Below the pieces are notes generated by a model. The model searched no databases, was not told where the DNA came from, and worked only from the letters and a program-made list of their open reading frames with translations. Position numbers and translations under genes: made by a program. A stretch of 12,698 nucleotides of DNA from an uncultured Muribaculum sp. (GTDB lineage: Bacteria > Bacteroidota > Bacteroidia > Bacteroidales > Muribaculaceae), in contig CAJUTE010000063.1 in assembly GCA_910589555.1 (NCBI GenBank), positions 1 through 12,698 on the forward strand. The letters run 5' to 3'. Below are positions 1-7,423 of this stretch, one piece after another; position 1 is the first letter of the stretch, and each line of letters starts with the position of its first letter.

Positions 1-159
1 AGGTTCGCCCTTACCGGATCAGGAAAAATCAAAAGAAAACATGCCTTTAAGAGTCACATCTTGACTAAGAAGACTAAAAAGCAGAAACGCAACCTTACCC
101 ATTTCGGTCTCGTTGCTAAGGTAGACACTCACGAAGTGAAGCAACTTCTCGCTCTCTAA
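1..159 (+). CDS. rpmI: 50S ribosomal protein L35 (5' end outside window)
   Basis: This is the C-terminal 52 residues of bL35, a small basic protein of the large ribosomal subunit that binds 23S rRNA. The frame is open from base 1 and ends at TAA 157-159. The visible part carries the family hallmark GKIKRKHAFKSHILTKK followed by a lysine/arginine-rich stretch, and it ends in a Bacteroidetes-like VKQLLAL tail. Full-length bL35 is about 65 aa, so roughly a dozen N-terminal residues lie upstream of the window. It is followed 117 nt later by rplT on the same strand, the conserved infC-rpmI-rplT order; infC would be expected just upstream. Confidence 0.95.
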   Translation, partial: RFALTGSGKIKRKHAFKSHILTKKTKKQKRNLTHFGLVAKVDTHEVKQLLAL

Positions 160-276
160 TAGAGGCAACTACACGACAATCTGTTTTTTAATTTGTGATT
201 TAAACATCATTACTAACCGAATGCACAGCAACTAAAGAGCAAAACAAGCCGCTGACATTCAAAAATCATTACAAAA

Positions 277-627
277 ATGCCAAGATCAGTAAATCATGTT
301 GCTTCAAGAGCACGCAGAAAGAAAATCTTAAAACTCACCCGTGGTTACTACGGAGCGCGTAAAAACGTATGGACCGTTGCCAAGAACACTTGGGAAAAAG
401 GTTTGACCTACGCTTACCGCGACCGCAAAGATAAAAAGGGCAACTTCCGCTCATTGTGGATTCAGCGTATCAACGCTGCCGCTCGCGAAGAGAACCTCAG
501 CTACTCTAAGCTTATGGGTCTCATCCACAAATCAGGCATCGAGATCAACCGCAAAGTTCTTGCTGACCTCGCTCTTAACAATCCCGCAGCTTTCAAGGCT
601 GTAGTTGAAAAGGTTAAGAACGCCTAA
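277..627 (+). CDS. rplT: 50S ribosomal protein L20
   Basis: This gene encodes 116 aa of bL20, which binds 23S rRNA early in 50S assembly; in other bacteria it also represses its own operon. The length matches the family (about 114-118 aa). The N-terminus (MPRSVNHVASRARRKKILK) and the following GYYGARKNVWTVAKN stretch form the conserved extended basic arm. The globular C-terminal half contains WIQRINAAAR and the SKLMGLIHKSGIEINRKVLADLA signature. The start ATG is preceded by an A-rich leader (ATTACAAAA) typical of Bacteroidetes initiation rather than a Shine-Dalgarno site. It is the last gene of the rpmI-rplT unit and is followed by a strong terminator. The 117-nt gap after rpmI (160-276) shows no clear promoter and no L20-binding mimic that I can recognise. 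Confidence 0.97.
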   Translation: MPRSVNHVASRARRKKILKLTRGYYGARKNVWTVAKNTWEKGLTYAYRDRKDKKGNFRSLWIQRINAAAREENLSYSKLMGLIHKSGIEINRKVLADLALNNPAAFKAVVEKVKNA

Positions 628-654
628 TTGCAGTAGCATCCCTTTCGGGCATAA

Positions 655-698
655 GCCGGAGGAGCATTGAAGCAATTCAACGCTCCTCCGGCACTTTT
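655..698 (+). terminator. Intrinsic terminator of the rpmI-rplT operon
   Basis: The 11-bp arm GCCGGAGGAGC (655-665) pairs perfectly with GCTCCTCCGGC (682-692). After one A-C mismatch the stem continues for five more pairs and closes on a GCAA (GNRA) tetraloop at 672-675. A T-run (694-698) follows the stem. It lies 27 nt after the rplT stop codon. The - strand lacks an equivalent U-tract, so it should act mainly on the + strand. Confidence 0.93.
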
Positions 699-734
699 TA
701 TACGGATGATAATGACCCCGACTGACACACCTTA

Positions 735-766
735 CACCGCACCTCGGCTATCGCCTCGTGGCGGTG
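735..766. repeat. GC-rich inverted repeat in the rplT / 917-1900 gap
   Basis: CACCGC (735-740) and GCGGTG (761-766) can pair around a GC-rich interior, with a small inner stem of GGC-GATA-GCC on the - strand. The surrounding gap (699-916) lies between convergent genes and shows no open frame, promoter or other signal I can support. It could act as a weak terminator for the leftward genes or be a dispersed repeat copy; the sequence does not decide. Confidence 0.4.
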
Positions 767-916
767 CTTAAATTATTTTGCCGTTTCACGGCTATAAGTC
801 CATGTTCAAAAACGCAGGTAATTCATTGTATGACTGAACGATACACTGATAGCCAATATTTTTACAGTACCCCAATATTATGATATAGCGGAGATATTTA
901 AGACCAACGGTGAATC

Positions 917-1900
917 CTAAAGTTCCCGACTGTTCCAGGCACTTAATATGGATGTGAAATCAGAAATCATCAACGGGAAGTCATAATCAACCTTCTTCTT
1001 CAAGCGTTCAGCCACCTTCTCAACCGCATGGATCAGATATTCGCTCAATATCCTCTTCTGTTCCGGCACAGGACGCAAGCTGAACTCTCTTTCCAACACA
1101 ATATCCACACGCACCTTCCCTGTTTCCCTCCGAAACGGACCGTAGGAGAAACGGTTTCTAAGATAATATCCGTTATCTTCAATCTCCTTTTCAGTGTACA
1201 TCCCAAGAAGTTTCGGATAAAAATCCTTCTGCTTAAGCTTCAGCGATTCATCAGCTATGACATAATTGGTTTTGCAATGGTAATTATCATAATAACTGAA
1301 CGAAACATTGATCACTATCGCGTCTATCGCACAGCCATACAGCTCGGGGCGCATACTCCGGTTGAGACTTGGAATAAGATCCTTTTCAATGCTTTCCACC
1401 ACCGGCTTTGAACCTTCGTAGCAATTGGCAAGCCCCCTGACTATGCGAATAGGATTCTTGGGAATCCAATTGCGCTGGTTACACAGCGCGACATCAAGAC
1501 ACTCGCCGACAGTACCGTCGAGCCTCACAGGCTTCGCCAAAGGATTCTCAGCGCTTCCATGCAGAAAAGATAACCTGTAGTCAATGGCATATCCAGCATT
1601 ACGCTTCGACCACACAGCGTCAAGAAAACGCGGTATGCCATCCCGGTTTACGAAATATGTTTCCGGATTGCCGTTAAACCATCTGCCCCTTACAGCTTCC
1701 AAAGGCTCATGCTCACCCCACCCTACGATGGCGAGCGCCTCACACAATCTTACAGCAACATTCCATTCCTGCACATCACCGTACATGGAATATTTAAGAA
1801 ACTCGGCATACAATTGTTCCCGCAGAGCATTAGAATCACCTTTACCCAGCAGATATTCACGGAGTGCATCAATAGATTCTATTTCAAATATTTTATTCAT
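917..1900 (-). CDS. Uncharacterised 327-aa protein downstream of GNAT genes
   Basis: I do not recognise this family. The 327-aa protein looks soluble: it has no signal peptide, no membrane segment and no cysteine pattern suggesting a metal site. The N-terminal ~80 residues look helical and contain a VGWGEHEPLEAVRGRWFNG segment. The middle is rich in aromatic and charged residues, and the C-terminal ~60 residues (from PVPEQKRILSEYL) look like an amphipathic helix followed by a short domain. The ATG chosen at 1900 lies inside ATGAATAA, so it overlaps the stop codon of the preceding tandem-GNAT gene by 8 nt, which suggests translational coupling. An in-frame ATG at 1915 would add five residues but enlarge the overlap to 23 nt. 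It is the last gene of a three-gene leftward unit. No T-tracted terminator is visible downstream. Confidence 0.8.
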   Translation of the reverse strand: MNKIFEIESIDALREYLLGKGDSNALREQLYAEFLKYSMYGDVQEWNVAVRLCEALAIVGWGEHEPLEAVRGRWFNGNPETYFVNRDGIPRFLDAVWSKRNAGYAIDYRLSFLHGSAENPLAKPVRLDGTVGECLDVALCNQRNWIPKNPIRIVRGLANCYEGSKPVVESIEKDLIPSLNRSMRPELYGCAIDAIVINVSFSYYDNYHCKTNYVIADESLKLKQKDFYPKLLGMYTEKEIEDNGYYLRNRFSYGPFRRETGKVRVDIVLEREFSLRPVPEQKRILSEYLIHAVEKVAERLKKKVDYDFPLMISDFTSILSAWNSREL

Positions 1901-2768
1901 CGCCGTTTGCCACATAAATCTTCTTCATCATGCCATATTGAGAAAGCCCCTTATCAAAGCCAAGAGCCTCAACAAACCCCGACAAAGATTGGCAACCTGT
2001 ATCAATATTCAAAATCTTTATTTTCTTTGACTTGGACTCCTTTATAACTGAACTCAGCAAAAGAGTCCCTATCCCCATCCGACGAAAATCCCTATCAACG
2101 GCAATCTGGGCAATATCACCTGAATGAGAATCATACACACAATAACCCACTCTTCTCCCCTCAAGAATAGCAGCACGCATAGTCAGCTCATCAGCCCCCC
2201 TTTCAATCGATTCTATTGAATTTTGCCAAGAAGGCATAAAGTCACCAAAAGAGACCATTGACCTTAATGCGGATGCGTCTATGTCAACTATTGACACATC
2301 AATCAACCGCTTCGACGACAGTTTTAGATTATCAATACTCTGATTATAGCAATCATACGTGGCTACTATTTCAAATCCGCTCTTTTCATATATCCCTATT
2401 GCCTGTGCATTGGACGTCAAAGATTCCAAGATATACTCTTTAATCCCGGCATTCCTTAATTCCGGCAGAGCCACTTGAAACAGCTTACCGGCAAATCCCG
2501 TTCCCCTGTAAGCCGGCAATGTCCCCGTTCCACAATCATAACAACAAGGTTCTCCGGCATACACGCCATATCCGTTCAGAAGGAATGAGCATATCTCATC
2601 GCCATCAAAAGCCGCAAATGAAATATCCTTTCTAAATCCCCGTCGCCTTAACATCGATTGGATTTCACTGCTCTCAAATTTCACCGCATAATCACCGAAT
2701 GCCTTCTGAAAAGCCTCTATTATCTTCTCCATCGAAGTCGCGGAAAGCGACCTAAACTCTATATTCAT
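1893..2768 (-). CDS. Tandem GNAT-domain N-acetyltransferase
   Basis: This 291-aa protein has two Gcn5-related N-acetyltransferase domains, a fold that transfers an acetyl group from acetyl-CoA to an amine. The N-terminal domain (about 1-140) has an acetyl-CoA-binding motif A with RGTGFAGK at 88-95, followed by the IYEKSGFE motif near 126-133. The C-terminal domain (about 155-287) has a second motif A, QIAVDRDFRRMGIG (221-234), and a degenerate VEALGF motif. Both pyrophosphate-binding loops are intact, so both halves may bind CoA; in many two-domain GNATs only one half is catalytic. The substrate cannot be inferred. The ATG at 2768 is 22 nt after the stop codon of the upstream GNAT gene, and the 3' end overlaps the next gene by 8 nt, so the three are probably co-transcribed. 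Confidence 0.88.
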   Translation of the reverse strand: MNIEFRSLSATSMEKIIEAFQKAFGDYAVKFESSEIQSMLRRRGFRKDISFAAFDGDEICSFLLNGYGVYAGEPCCYDCGTGTLPAYRGTGFAGKLFQVALPELRNAGIKEYILESLTSNAQAIGIYEKSGFEIVATYDCYNQSIDNLKLSSKRLIDVSIVDIDASALRSMVSFGDFMPSWQNSIESIERGADELTMRAAILEGRRVGYCVYDSHSGDIAQIAVDRDFRRMGIGTLLLSSVIKESKSKKIKILNIDTGCQSLSGFVEALGFDKGLSQYGMMKKIYVANGDE

Positions 2769-2790
2769 GACTGCGTAATTTTACTGTTTC

Positions 2791-3243
2791 TTATAACTCA
2801 ATTTGATAAATCCTCGTTTTCTCGCCCCACGGATGATAGCAATATCCCGTGAAACAGAATCCAAACCTCTCGTAATAGCCGATATGGTCAGTGCACAGGC
2901 TCAAATTTCTGAAGCCAAAAGATTTCGCATCGTTCATGACATAATCAATCAGCATCTTGCCCAGATTATGACCTCGACAATCCTCTTCAATATATAGAGC
3001 CGCAAGCCATGGATACAGGTCCATACGTGAATTGAAGTCATTAGTGACCAAGCCGGCACATCCCAGTATCCGGTCATTATCGACAAGAAGATACCATTGC
3101 GGCAACGGATTATCGGCACAAATGCAATTACGAAAGCAATCATCATATACTGCCGCAGAATCTTCCGTAGCCCACTTATCTTGAAAATAGGCAATAGCAC
3201 GTTCAAGATATTCCGCATTCCGGCGAAGCGATATTATTTCCAT
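2791..3243 (-). CDS. Single-domain GNAT family N-acetyltransferase
   Basis: This 150-aa protein is one complete GNAT domain. Beta-strand 4 and motif A read LAALYIEEDCRGHNLGKMLI (80-99); the loop RGHNLG (90-95) keeps the arginine and the last glycine, but an Asn replaces the middle glycine of the usual RGxGxG/A pattern. The C-terminal GYYERFGF (122-129) is the common tyrosine-bearing motif after strand 6. The substrate is unknown. The ATG at 3243 is preferred over an in-frame TTG at 3252, because it sits about 38 nt downstream of a start site predicted from the -7 box at 3289-3296. It is the first gene of the leftward unit that includes the tandem GNAT and the 327-aa protein. Confidence 0.88.
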   Translation of the reverse strand: MEIISLRRNAEYLERAIAYFQDKWATEDSAAVYDDCFRNCICADNPLPQWYLLVDNDRILGCAGLVTNDFNSRMDLYPWLAALYIEEDCRGHNLGKMLIDYVMNDAKSFGFRNLSLCTDHIGYYERFGFCFTGYCYHPWGEKTRIYQIEL

Positions 3244-3288
3244 ATCAATCAAAAACTATATTTGCACATAAATATACGTCATCCGCCA

Positions 3289-3296
3289 CAAAGATA
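3289..3296 (-). promoter_or_regulatory. Bacteroidetes -7 box for the GNAT operon
   Basis: On the - strand this reads TATCTTTG, an exact match to the Bacteroidetes -7 consensus TAnnTTTG. A TTCG (3316-3319, - strand) lies 19 bp upstream at the expected -33 position and matches TTTG in three of four bases. The predicted start site near 3282 gives a leader of about 38 nt. Confidence 0.65.
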
Positions 3297-3358
3297 CAAA
3301 CATTCCAAGCGCAACCGAAAAAAATATTTATTTTGCAGCAACCGTCAGCGCCATAAAC

Positions 3359-3386
3359 AAAAAAAGGGAAGAACCATCGTCCTCCC
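3359..3386 (-). terminator. Intrinsic terminator of rpoD
   Basis: On the - strand GGGAGGA (3386-3380) pairs with TCTTCCC (3372-3366), with one G-U pair, around a 7-nt loop, and is followed by seven Ts. It starts 26 nt after the rpoD stop codon and lies upstream of the GNAT promoter, separating the two units. Confidence 0.85.
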
Positions 3387-3411
3387 CTGTCAATTAAGCT
3401 TACGCGCTTAT

Positions 3412-4269
3412 TTATCCTAAATATGTCTTGAGCAATTTGCTCTTCTGACCTTTCAACCGGCGTATCGCCTTCTCCTTGATTTGGCGCACACGCTCACGTG
3501 TAAGGTCAAATTTCGCGCCGATCTCTTCAAGAGTCATCTCCTGACAACCTATGCCAAAGAACATTTTCAAAATCTCGCGCTCGCGTTCATGAAGTTGACG
3601 CAATGCACGCTCCACTTCCTTCGAGAGTGATTCCTGAGTAAGAGTGGCATCAGCCATGGGAGAGTCATCATTCGTAAGCACGTCGAGAAGACTGTTGTCC
3701 TCACCCTCTACAAACGGAGCGTCGACTGAAATGTGACGGCCCTGCACTTTAAGGGTATCGGCAATCTTGTCAACGGGAACATCCAGTGCATCGGCGAGCT
3801 CTTCAGCTGAAGGACGACGTTCATTTTCCTGCTCAAACTTCGACAGAGCCTTGCTGATTTTGTTGAGCGAACCTACCTGATTGAGTGGCAAACGGACAAT
3901 GCGCGACTGTTCGGCAAGGGCTTGCAGAATTGATTGACGAATCCACCACACGGCATAAGAGATGAACTTAAAGCCTCGTGTTTCATCAAATTTCTGAGCC
4001 GCTTTGATAAGTCCCAGATTTCCCTCATTAATCAAGTCAGGCAACGAAAGACCCTGATTCTGATACTGCTTTGCAACAGATACCACAAATCGCAGATTGG
4101 CGCGAGTCAGCTTTTCAAGAGCAGCCTGATCACCCTGGCGAATACGTTGTGCCAGCTCGACTTCCTCCTCTACCGAGATAAGGTCCTCACGACCAATCTC
4201 TTGAAGATATTTATCGAGTGACGCACTCTCTCGATTGGTGATTGACTTAGTAATTTTTAATTGTCTCAT
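3412..4269 (-). CDS. rpoD: RNA polymerase primary sigma factor (sigma-70/RpoD)
   Basis: This 285-aa protein is a housekeeping sigma factor of the compact Bacteroidetes type, which lacks the long region 1.1 of proteobacterial RpoD. Region 1.2 covers about 17-47 (LDKYLQEIGREDLIS). Region 2 covers about 57-115 and includes the core-binding segment LPDLINEGNLGLIKAAQKFD and the -10 recognition/melting segment FKFISYAVWWIRQSI. Region 3 covers about 120-205. Region 4 carries the helix-turn-helix MTLEEIGAKFDLTRERVRQI (245-264). All conserved residues for core binding and DNA melting appear present. It recruits RNA polymerase to promoters of the TTTG/TAnnTTTG class, several of which are visible in this window. 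The ATG at 4269 is 28 nt from a -7 box, and the gene stands alone with its own terminator. Confidence 0.97.
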   Translation of the reverse strand: MRQLKITKSITNRESASLDKYLQEIGREDLISVEEEVELAQRIRQGDQAALEKLTRANLRFVVSVAKQYQNQGLSLPDLINEGNLGLIKAAQKFDETRGFKFISYAVWWIRQSILQALAEQSRIVRLPLNQVGSLNKISKALSKFEQENERRPSAEELADALDVPVDKIADTLKVQGRHISVDAPFVEGEDNSLLDVLTNDDSPMADATLTQESLSKEVERALRQLHEREREILKMFFGIGCQEMTLEEIGAKFDLTRERVRQIKEKAIRRLKGQKSKLLKTYLG

Positions 4270-4296
4270 CTGTTATCACACATGAATTTTAATGTA

Positions 4297-4304
4297 CAAA
4301 GTTA
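4297..4304 (-). promoter_or_regulatory. Bacteroidetes -7 box for rpoD
   Basis: The - strand reads TAACTTTG, an exact TAnnTTTG match, 27 nt from the rpoD ATG. No TTTG is seen 19 bp upstream (the bases there read ATGT), so the -33 element is weak or absent. The predicted start site is near 4290. Confidence 0.6.
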
Positions 4305-4334
4305 CAATATTTTTTGCAATATAACATTAGGAAT

Positions 4335-4383
4335 AACGCACAATCTTGCGTTTTACCGATACATAAACCCGTTTTTTATGTAT
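4335..4383. repeat. Two adjacent palindromes between the response regulator gene and rpoD
   Basis: AACGCA (4335-4340) pairs with TGCGTT (4347-4352) around a 6-nt loop. ATACATAAA (4359-4367) pairs with TTTATGTAT (4375-4383) around a 7-nt loop. They lie 40-88 nt past the end of the efflux operon and just upstream of the rpoD promoter. On the - strand neither is followed by a U-tract, so they are poor intrinsic terminators, although RNA 3'-end formation is possible. They could equally be operator sites for rpoD. No other terminator for the efflux operon is visible in 4305-4422. Confidence 0.45.
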
Positions 4384-4422
4384 TTTCAGCATGAATTAAC
4401 AGTTGAGCTCCTGTAAAGAGAT

Positions 4423-5163
4423 TCAATTGCCAATGCCGCTTGGCGGAAACAAGCTGTGCGACCCGATCCATTCGGTGAACGCCTGCTTATAACTGTCGCT
4501 TACCGGTATGTAATGTTTGCCAAAAACTATGCGGTTGCGCTCGATGACCCTTATCTTCGATTTATTGACTATATACGACCTGTGGACACGCATGAACTCG
4601 GACGACGGAAGATAATTTTCCAACGCCTTTATGCTCATCAATGACATGATGGAATTAGTCTCACCCTCGACATAGATCTTGACATAGTCCTTAAGCCCCT
4701 CGATAAACACGATGTCATTAACCGGAATCTGAATCTGCTTGTACTCGCTCCTCACTATGAGATAGCGGTTGTCACGGCTGTTGTCCTCTGCCCTGCGACA
4801 CATATCAGCCCACTCAAGAGCACGGTTGGCGGCTCCCACAAATTCCTCATAGCTGATGGGCTTCATCAGATAGTCAAGAGCATTCACTTTATAGCCGTCA
4901 ACGGCATAGCGGTCGTAGGCGGTGGTAAACACTATGCGACAAGTGGGAGGAATGATTCTGGCAAATTCAAGCCCGTTGAGCTGAGGCATGTGGATGTCAA
5001 GAAACACCACATCCATCTCCTCTTCAAGAATCACTTTTATCGCTTCCTGAGCCGATGAAAATTTTCCCACAAGCTCCATAAACGGTGTTTTATCAACATA
5101 GGAAGCTATCAAGTCACGGGCAAGGGGCTCATCATCAATCACGCAGCATCGCAATATAATCAT
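4423..5163 (-). CDS. LytTR-family response regulator
   Basis: This 246-aa protein is a DNA-binding response regulator. The receiver domain (about 3-120) has the acidic pair D10-D11, the phospho-acceptor D56 in VVFLDIHMP, the switch T80/T81 and the invariant K101 in YLMKP. A LytTR DNA-binding domain follows (about 132-238), recognised by IVFIEGLKDYVKIY and the LPSSEFMRVHRSYIVN motif. It is the likely partner of the sensor kinase encoded 4 nt upstream. Together they form the last two genes of the efflux operon, so the pair probably controls and is co-expressed with the pump. The likely target is the operon promoter, where an inverted repeat lies at 10763-10799. The family is clear; the signal and the regulon are not. 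Confidence 0.93.
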   Translation of the reverse strand: MIILRCCVIDDEPLARDLIASYVDKTPFMELVGKFSSAQEAIKVILEEEMDVVFLDIHMPQLNGLEFARIIPPTCRIVFTTAYDRYAVDGYKVNALDYLMKPISYEEFVGAANRALEWADMCRRAEDNSRDNRYLIVRSEYKQIQIPVNDIVFIEGLKDYVKIYVEGETNSIMSLMSIKALENYLPSSEFMRVHRSYIVNKSKIRVIERNRIVFGKHYIPVSDSYKQAFTEWIGSHSLFPPSGIGN

Positions 5164-5167
5164 ACTC

Positions 5168-6208
5168 TCATAGTTTTATTATCAATTCAACAATATAAAT
5201 TCCATTTTCAGCCACAGTATTGAGTGTGGCGCGCTTACCGTATATGAGGTCAAGGCGGCGGCGAAGATTGGCATCCCCTATTCCGGAATCTCCTGACGAC
5301 GGTCCCGGCTCAAACCGGTTTTTTATCAAGCAGGTCACAACACCGTCGCGAGCCACTATCGACACCGAGATCTCGGCATCGGCAGTGCCGATAGCCCCAT
5401 ACTTAAACGCATTTTCCACCGGCGATATAAACAACAACGGAGCAATCGGACAATTGCCGCAGTCACCGGCGTCAAGCTCCACATTGACAGGCATCGTGTC
5501 GCTAAGCCTGAGCTTCATAAGCTTGATATAGTTATTTATGAACTCTATCTCGTCTTTAAGCAAAACAGTGGGGGCATTCTCATAAAGCACATAACGCAAC
5601 AGCCGGCTCAGCTCATGCACGGCATTCTGAGCCTTGCCGGGGCTTATGGCAATGAGAGCATAGATTGAATTGAGCGTGTTGAACAGGAAGTGAGGGTTAA
5701 GTTGGCTTTTAAGGCTCGCGAGCTCCTCTCTGTGCTGTTCCGCCTCCATCTCCTTATGCCTGGCGCTGAGCCTCACCCAATAGTCGCTCAGCTTCATCGC
5801 CACTGACAGCGCGATAGTCAACACACACATCGCCAAGTCGCGAAACACACCGGTAAACACGTGCATCATCCCTATGTGCCTGACCATGCGGCGAGGAGGA
5901 TTCAAATGAAAAAACGTGATCATTCCCACCGCAAGAGCGATGATGCACACATTTATCAACACCAGCCTCAACGCCCAGTTTTTCCTGCCCAGACAGTGAT
6001 CTATGATGATGTAGTAATTGACATAGAACAATGCCACAAACACCACCGACTTCACATATATGCGCCATGAGCCGGAAATGTCGGGCATATTGCGGCTCAT
6101 CAATATCTCAGGAAGGATGAATATGATGCTCAAGAACAGAAGGTGGATGAAAAATTTCACCCACTTCTGTATTGATTGCGACGGCTGTCCTATGATTTTA
6201 TCACTCAT
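5168..6208 (-). CDS. LytS/YehU-type sensor histidine kinase
   Basis: This 346-aa inner-membrane kinase has four predicted membrane segments in the first ~140 residues (about 18-37, 50-70, 80-100 and 112-138), with little periplasmic sequence. A short coiled linker (about 145-168) follows, then a His_kinase domain with the phospho-acceptor H173 in SQLNPHFLFNTLNS. The ATP-binding domain has the N-box PVENAFKYG (N266) and a glycine-rich GDSGIGDANLRRRL (306-319). The lack of a sizeable extracytoplasmic domain suggests that it senses a signal in the membrane or through a partner such as the adjacent ABC permease; this is inference. Its ATG overlaps the permease stop codon by 8 nt (ATGAGTGA), and the response regulator gene starts 4 nt after its end, so all three are translationally linked. 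Confidence 0.93.
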   Translation of the reverse strand: MSDKIIGQPSQSIQKWVKFFIHLLFLSIIFILPEILMSRNMPDISGSWRIYVKSVVFVALFYVNYYIIIDHCLGRKNWALRLVLINVCIIALAVGMITFFHLNPPRRMVRHIGMMHVFTGVFRDLAMCVLTIALSVAMKLSDYWVRLSARHKEMEAEQHREELASLKSQLNPHFLFNTLNSIYALIAISPGKAQNAVHELSRLLRYVLYENAPTVLLKDEIEFINNYIKLMKLRLSDTMPVNVELDAGDCGNCPIAPLLFISPVENAFKYGAIGTADAEISVSIVARDGVVTCLIKNRFEPGPSSGDSGIGDANLRRRLDLIYGKRATLNTVAENGIYIVELIIKL

Positions 6209-7421
6209 ATCTGATGGCTTCTATCGGGTCAAGATTAGCGGCTTTCTGTGCCGGATACCATCCGAAGAAGATTCCCGTAACGGTACACACGGCAAATGAC
6301 AAAATTACAGAATAAATCTGAATATACACAGGCCAATGGGCAATGATATTCACCAACCATGACGCAATGACTCCTACAAGCACGCCTATGATGCCGCCGG
6401 TGACACTGATTATCACAGCCTCGATGAGAAACTGCGACAGGATGTCTATGCCTCGCGCCCCGATCGACATTCTCAATCCTATCTCGCGTGTGCGCTCAGT
6501 AACCGACACATACATGATGTTCATGATGCCGATACCGCCCACCAGAAGCGATATTCCCGCTATACACGCAAGAAGCACGGTCATCATGTCGCTCGTGGAA
6601 TTCATCATCTCGCTTAATTCCTGCTGACTCCTTATGCTGAAGTCATCATCCGCATCCTCCTTCAGGCGGTGCTGCTCGCGCAAAATGGCGGTGATCTCGT
6701 CGATAGCCTGATCAGTGAACTGCTCGTCAAGCGCGCTCGCAAACAGCCCCTGCACATAATCTATCGCCAGCACACGTTTCATTATGGTGGTATAAGGGGC
6801 AAGCACAACGTCGTCCTGGTCCATGCCCATGGAGTTGGTGCCCTTCTCCTCAAGCGTGCCTACAACGGTAAACGGGATCTTGTTAAAACGCACCACTTTC
6901 CCTATAGGATCCTCTCCGTTAGGAAACAAGTTGTCAATGACGGTCTTACCGAGCAAGCACACCTTCGCCGCCGACTTGATGTCGGCATCCGTGAACATGG
7001 CTCCGTCTTTCACCTTCACCTTGCGTATGTCAAGATAATCGGGCGTCACGCCATAGATCGTGGAGGGATAGTTGTTATTTCCGTTAATCAACTGCCCTCC
7101 GCTATTCACCTGCGGAGATATAGCCGATATGTAAGCCGCACGGTCGCGGATAGCCTCATAATCGGCGACTTCAAGAGTCTGCATATCATCGGCGCTCTGT
7201 CGCACACCGCCACGCTGCATATTTCCCGGATGGATCATAATCATATTGGAACCCATCTCCGAAATCTGAGCCTTGATGCTGTTCTTGGACCCTTGACCGA
7301 TTGCAAGCATCGTTATGACCGAGGCAACACCGATAATGATTCCCAACATCGTCAGGAAGCAACGCAGCTTGTTATTGTTTAGCGCCTTGAGGGCTATTTT
7401 TAATAAATTGGCTAATTTCAT
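6201..7421 (-). CDS. MacB-type ABC transporter permease
   Basis: This 406-aa permease of the MacB/FtsX superfamily has one N-terminal membrane helix (about 22-42). A periplasmic MacB_PCD domain follows (about 45-275; motifs NMIMIHPGN and KVCLLGKTVIDNLFP). Three helices of the FtsX domain come next (about 279-303, 331-358 and 368-388), and the hallmark end is GWYPAQKAANLDPIEAIRYE (387-406). The coupling segment SVTERTREIGLRMSIGAR lies after helix 2. Such permeases act as mechanotransmission devices, driving export from the periplasm through the adaptor and TolC-like channel without moving substrate across the inner membrane. Unlike E. coli MacB, the ATPase is a separate polypeptide, encoded 2 nt upstream. 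The substrate (macrolide, peptide, lipopeptide or other) cannot be read from sequence. Confidence 0.94.
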   Translation of the reverse strand: MKLANLLKIALKALNNNKLRCFLTMLGIIIGVASVITMLAIGQGSKNSIKAQISEMGSNMIMIHPGNMQRGGVRQSADDMQTLEVADYEAIRDRAAYISAISPQVNSGGQLINGNNNYPSTIYGVTPDYLDIRKVKVKDGAMFTDADIKSAAKVCLLGKTVIDNLFPNGEDPIGKVVRFNKIPFTVVGTLEEKGTNSMGMDQDDVVLAPYTTIMKRVLAIDYVQGLFASALDEQFTDQAIDEITAILREQHRLKEDADDDFSIRSQQELSEMMNSTSDMMTVLLACIAGISLLVGGIGIMNIMYVSVTERTREIGLRMSIGARGIDILSQFLIEAVIISVTGGIIGVLVGVIASWLVNIIAHWPVYIQIYSVILSFAVCTVTGIFFGWYPAQKAANLDPIEAIRYE

Positions 7422-7423
7422 TG

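Noticed and set aside
853..879. Direct repeat CCAATATT at 853-860 and 872-879
   Set aside because: Only two short A/T-rich copies with no further repeats; not a CRISPR or iteron array, and explicable by chance.
6669..7382. 237-aa open frame on the + strand inside the permease gene
   Set aside because: It is antisense to a clearly recognisable MacB-type permease, has no family resemblance, and is a shadow of codon bias.
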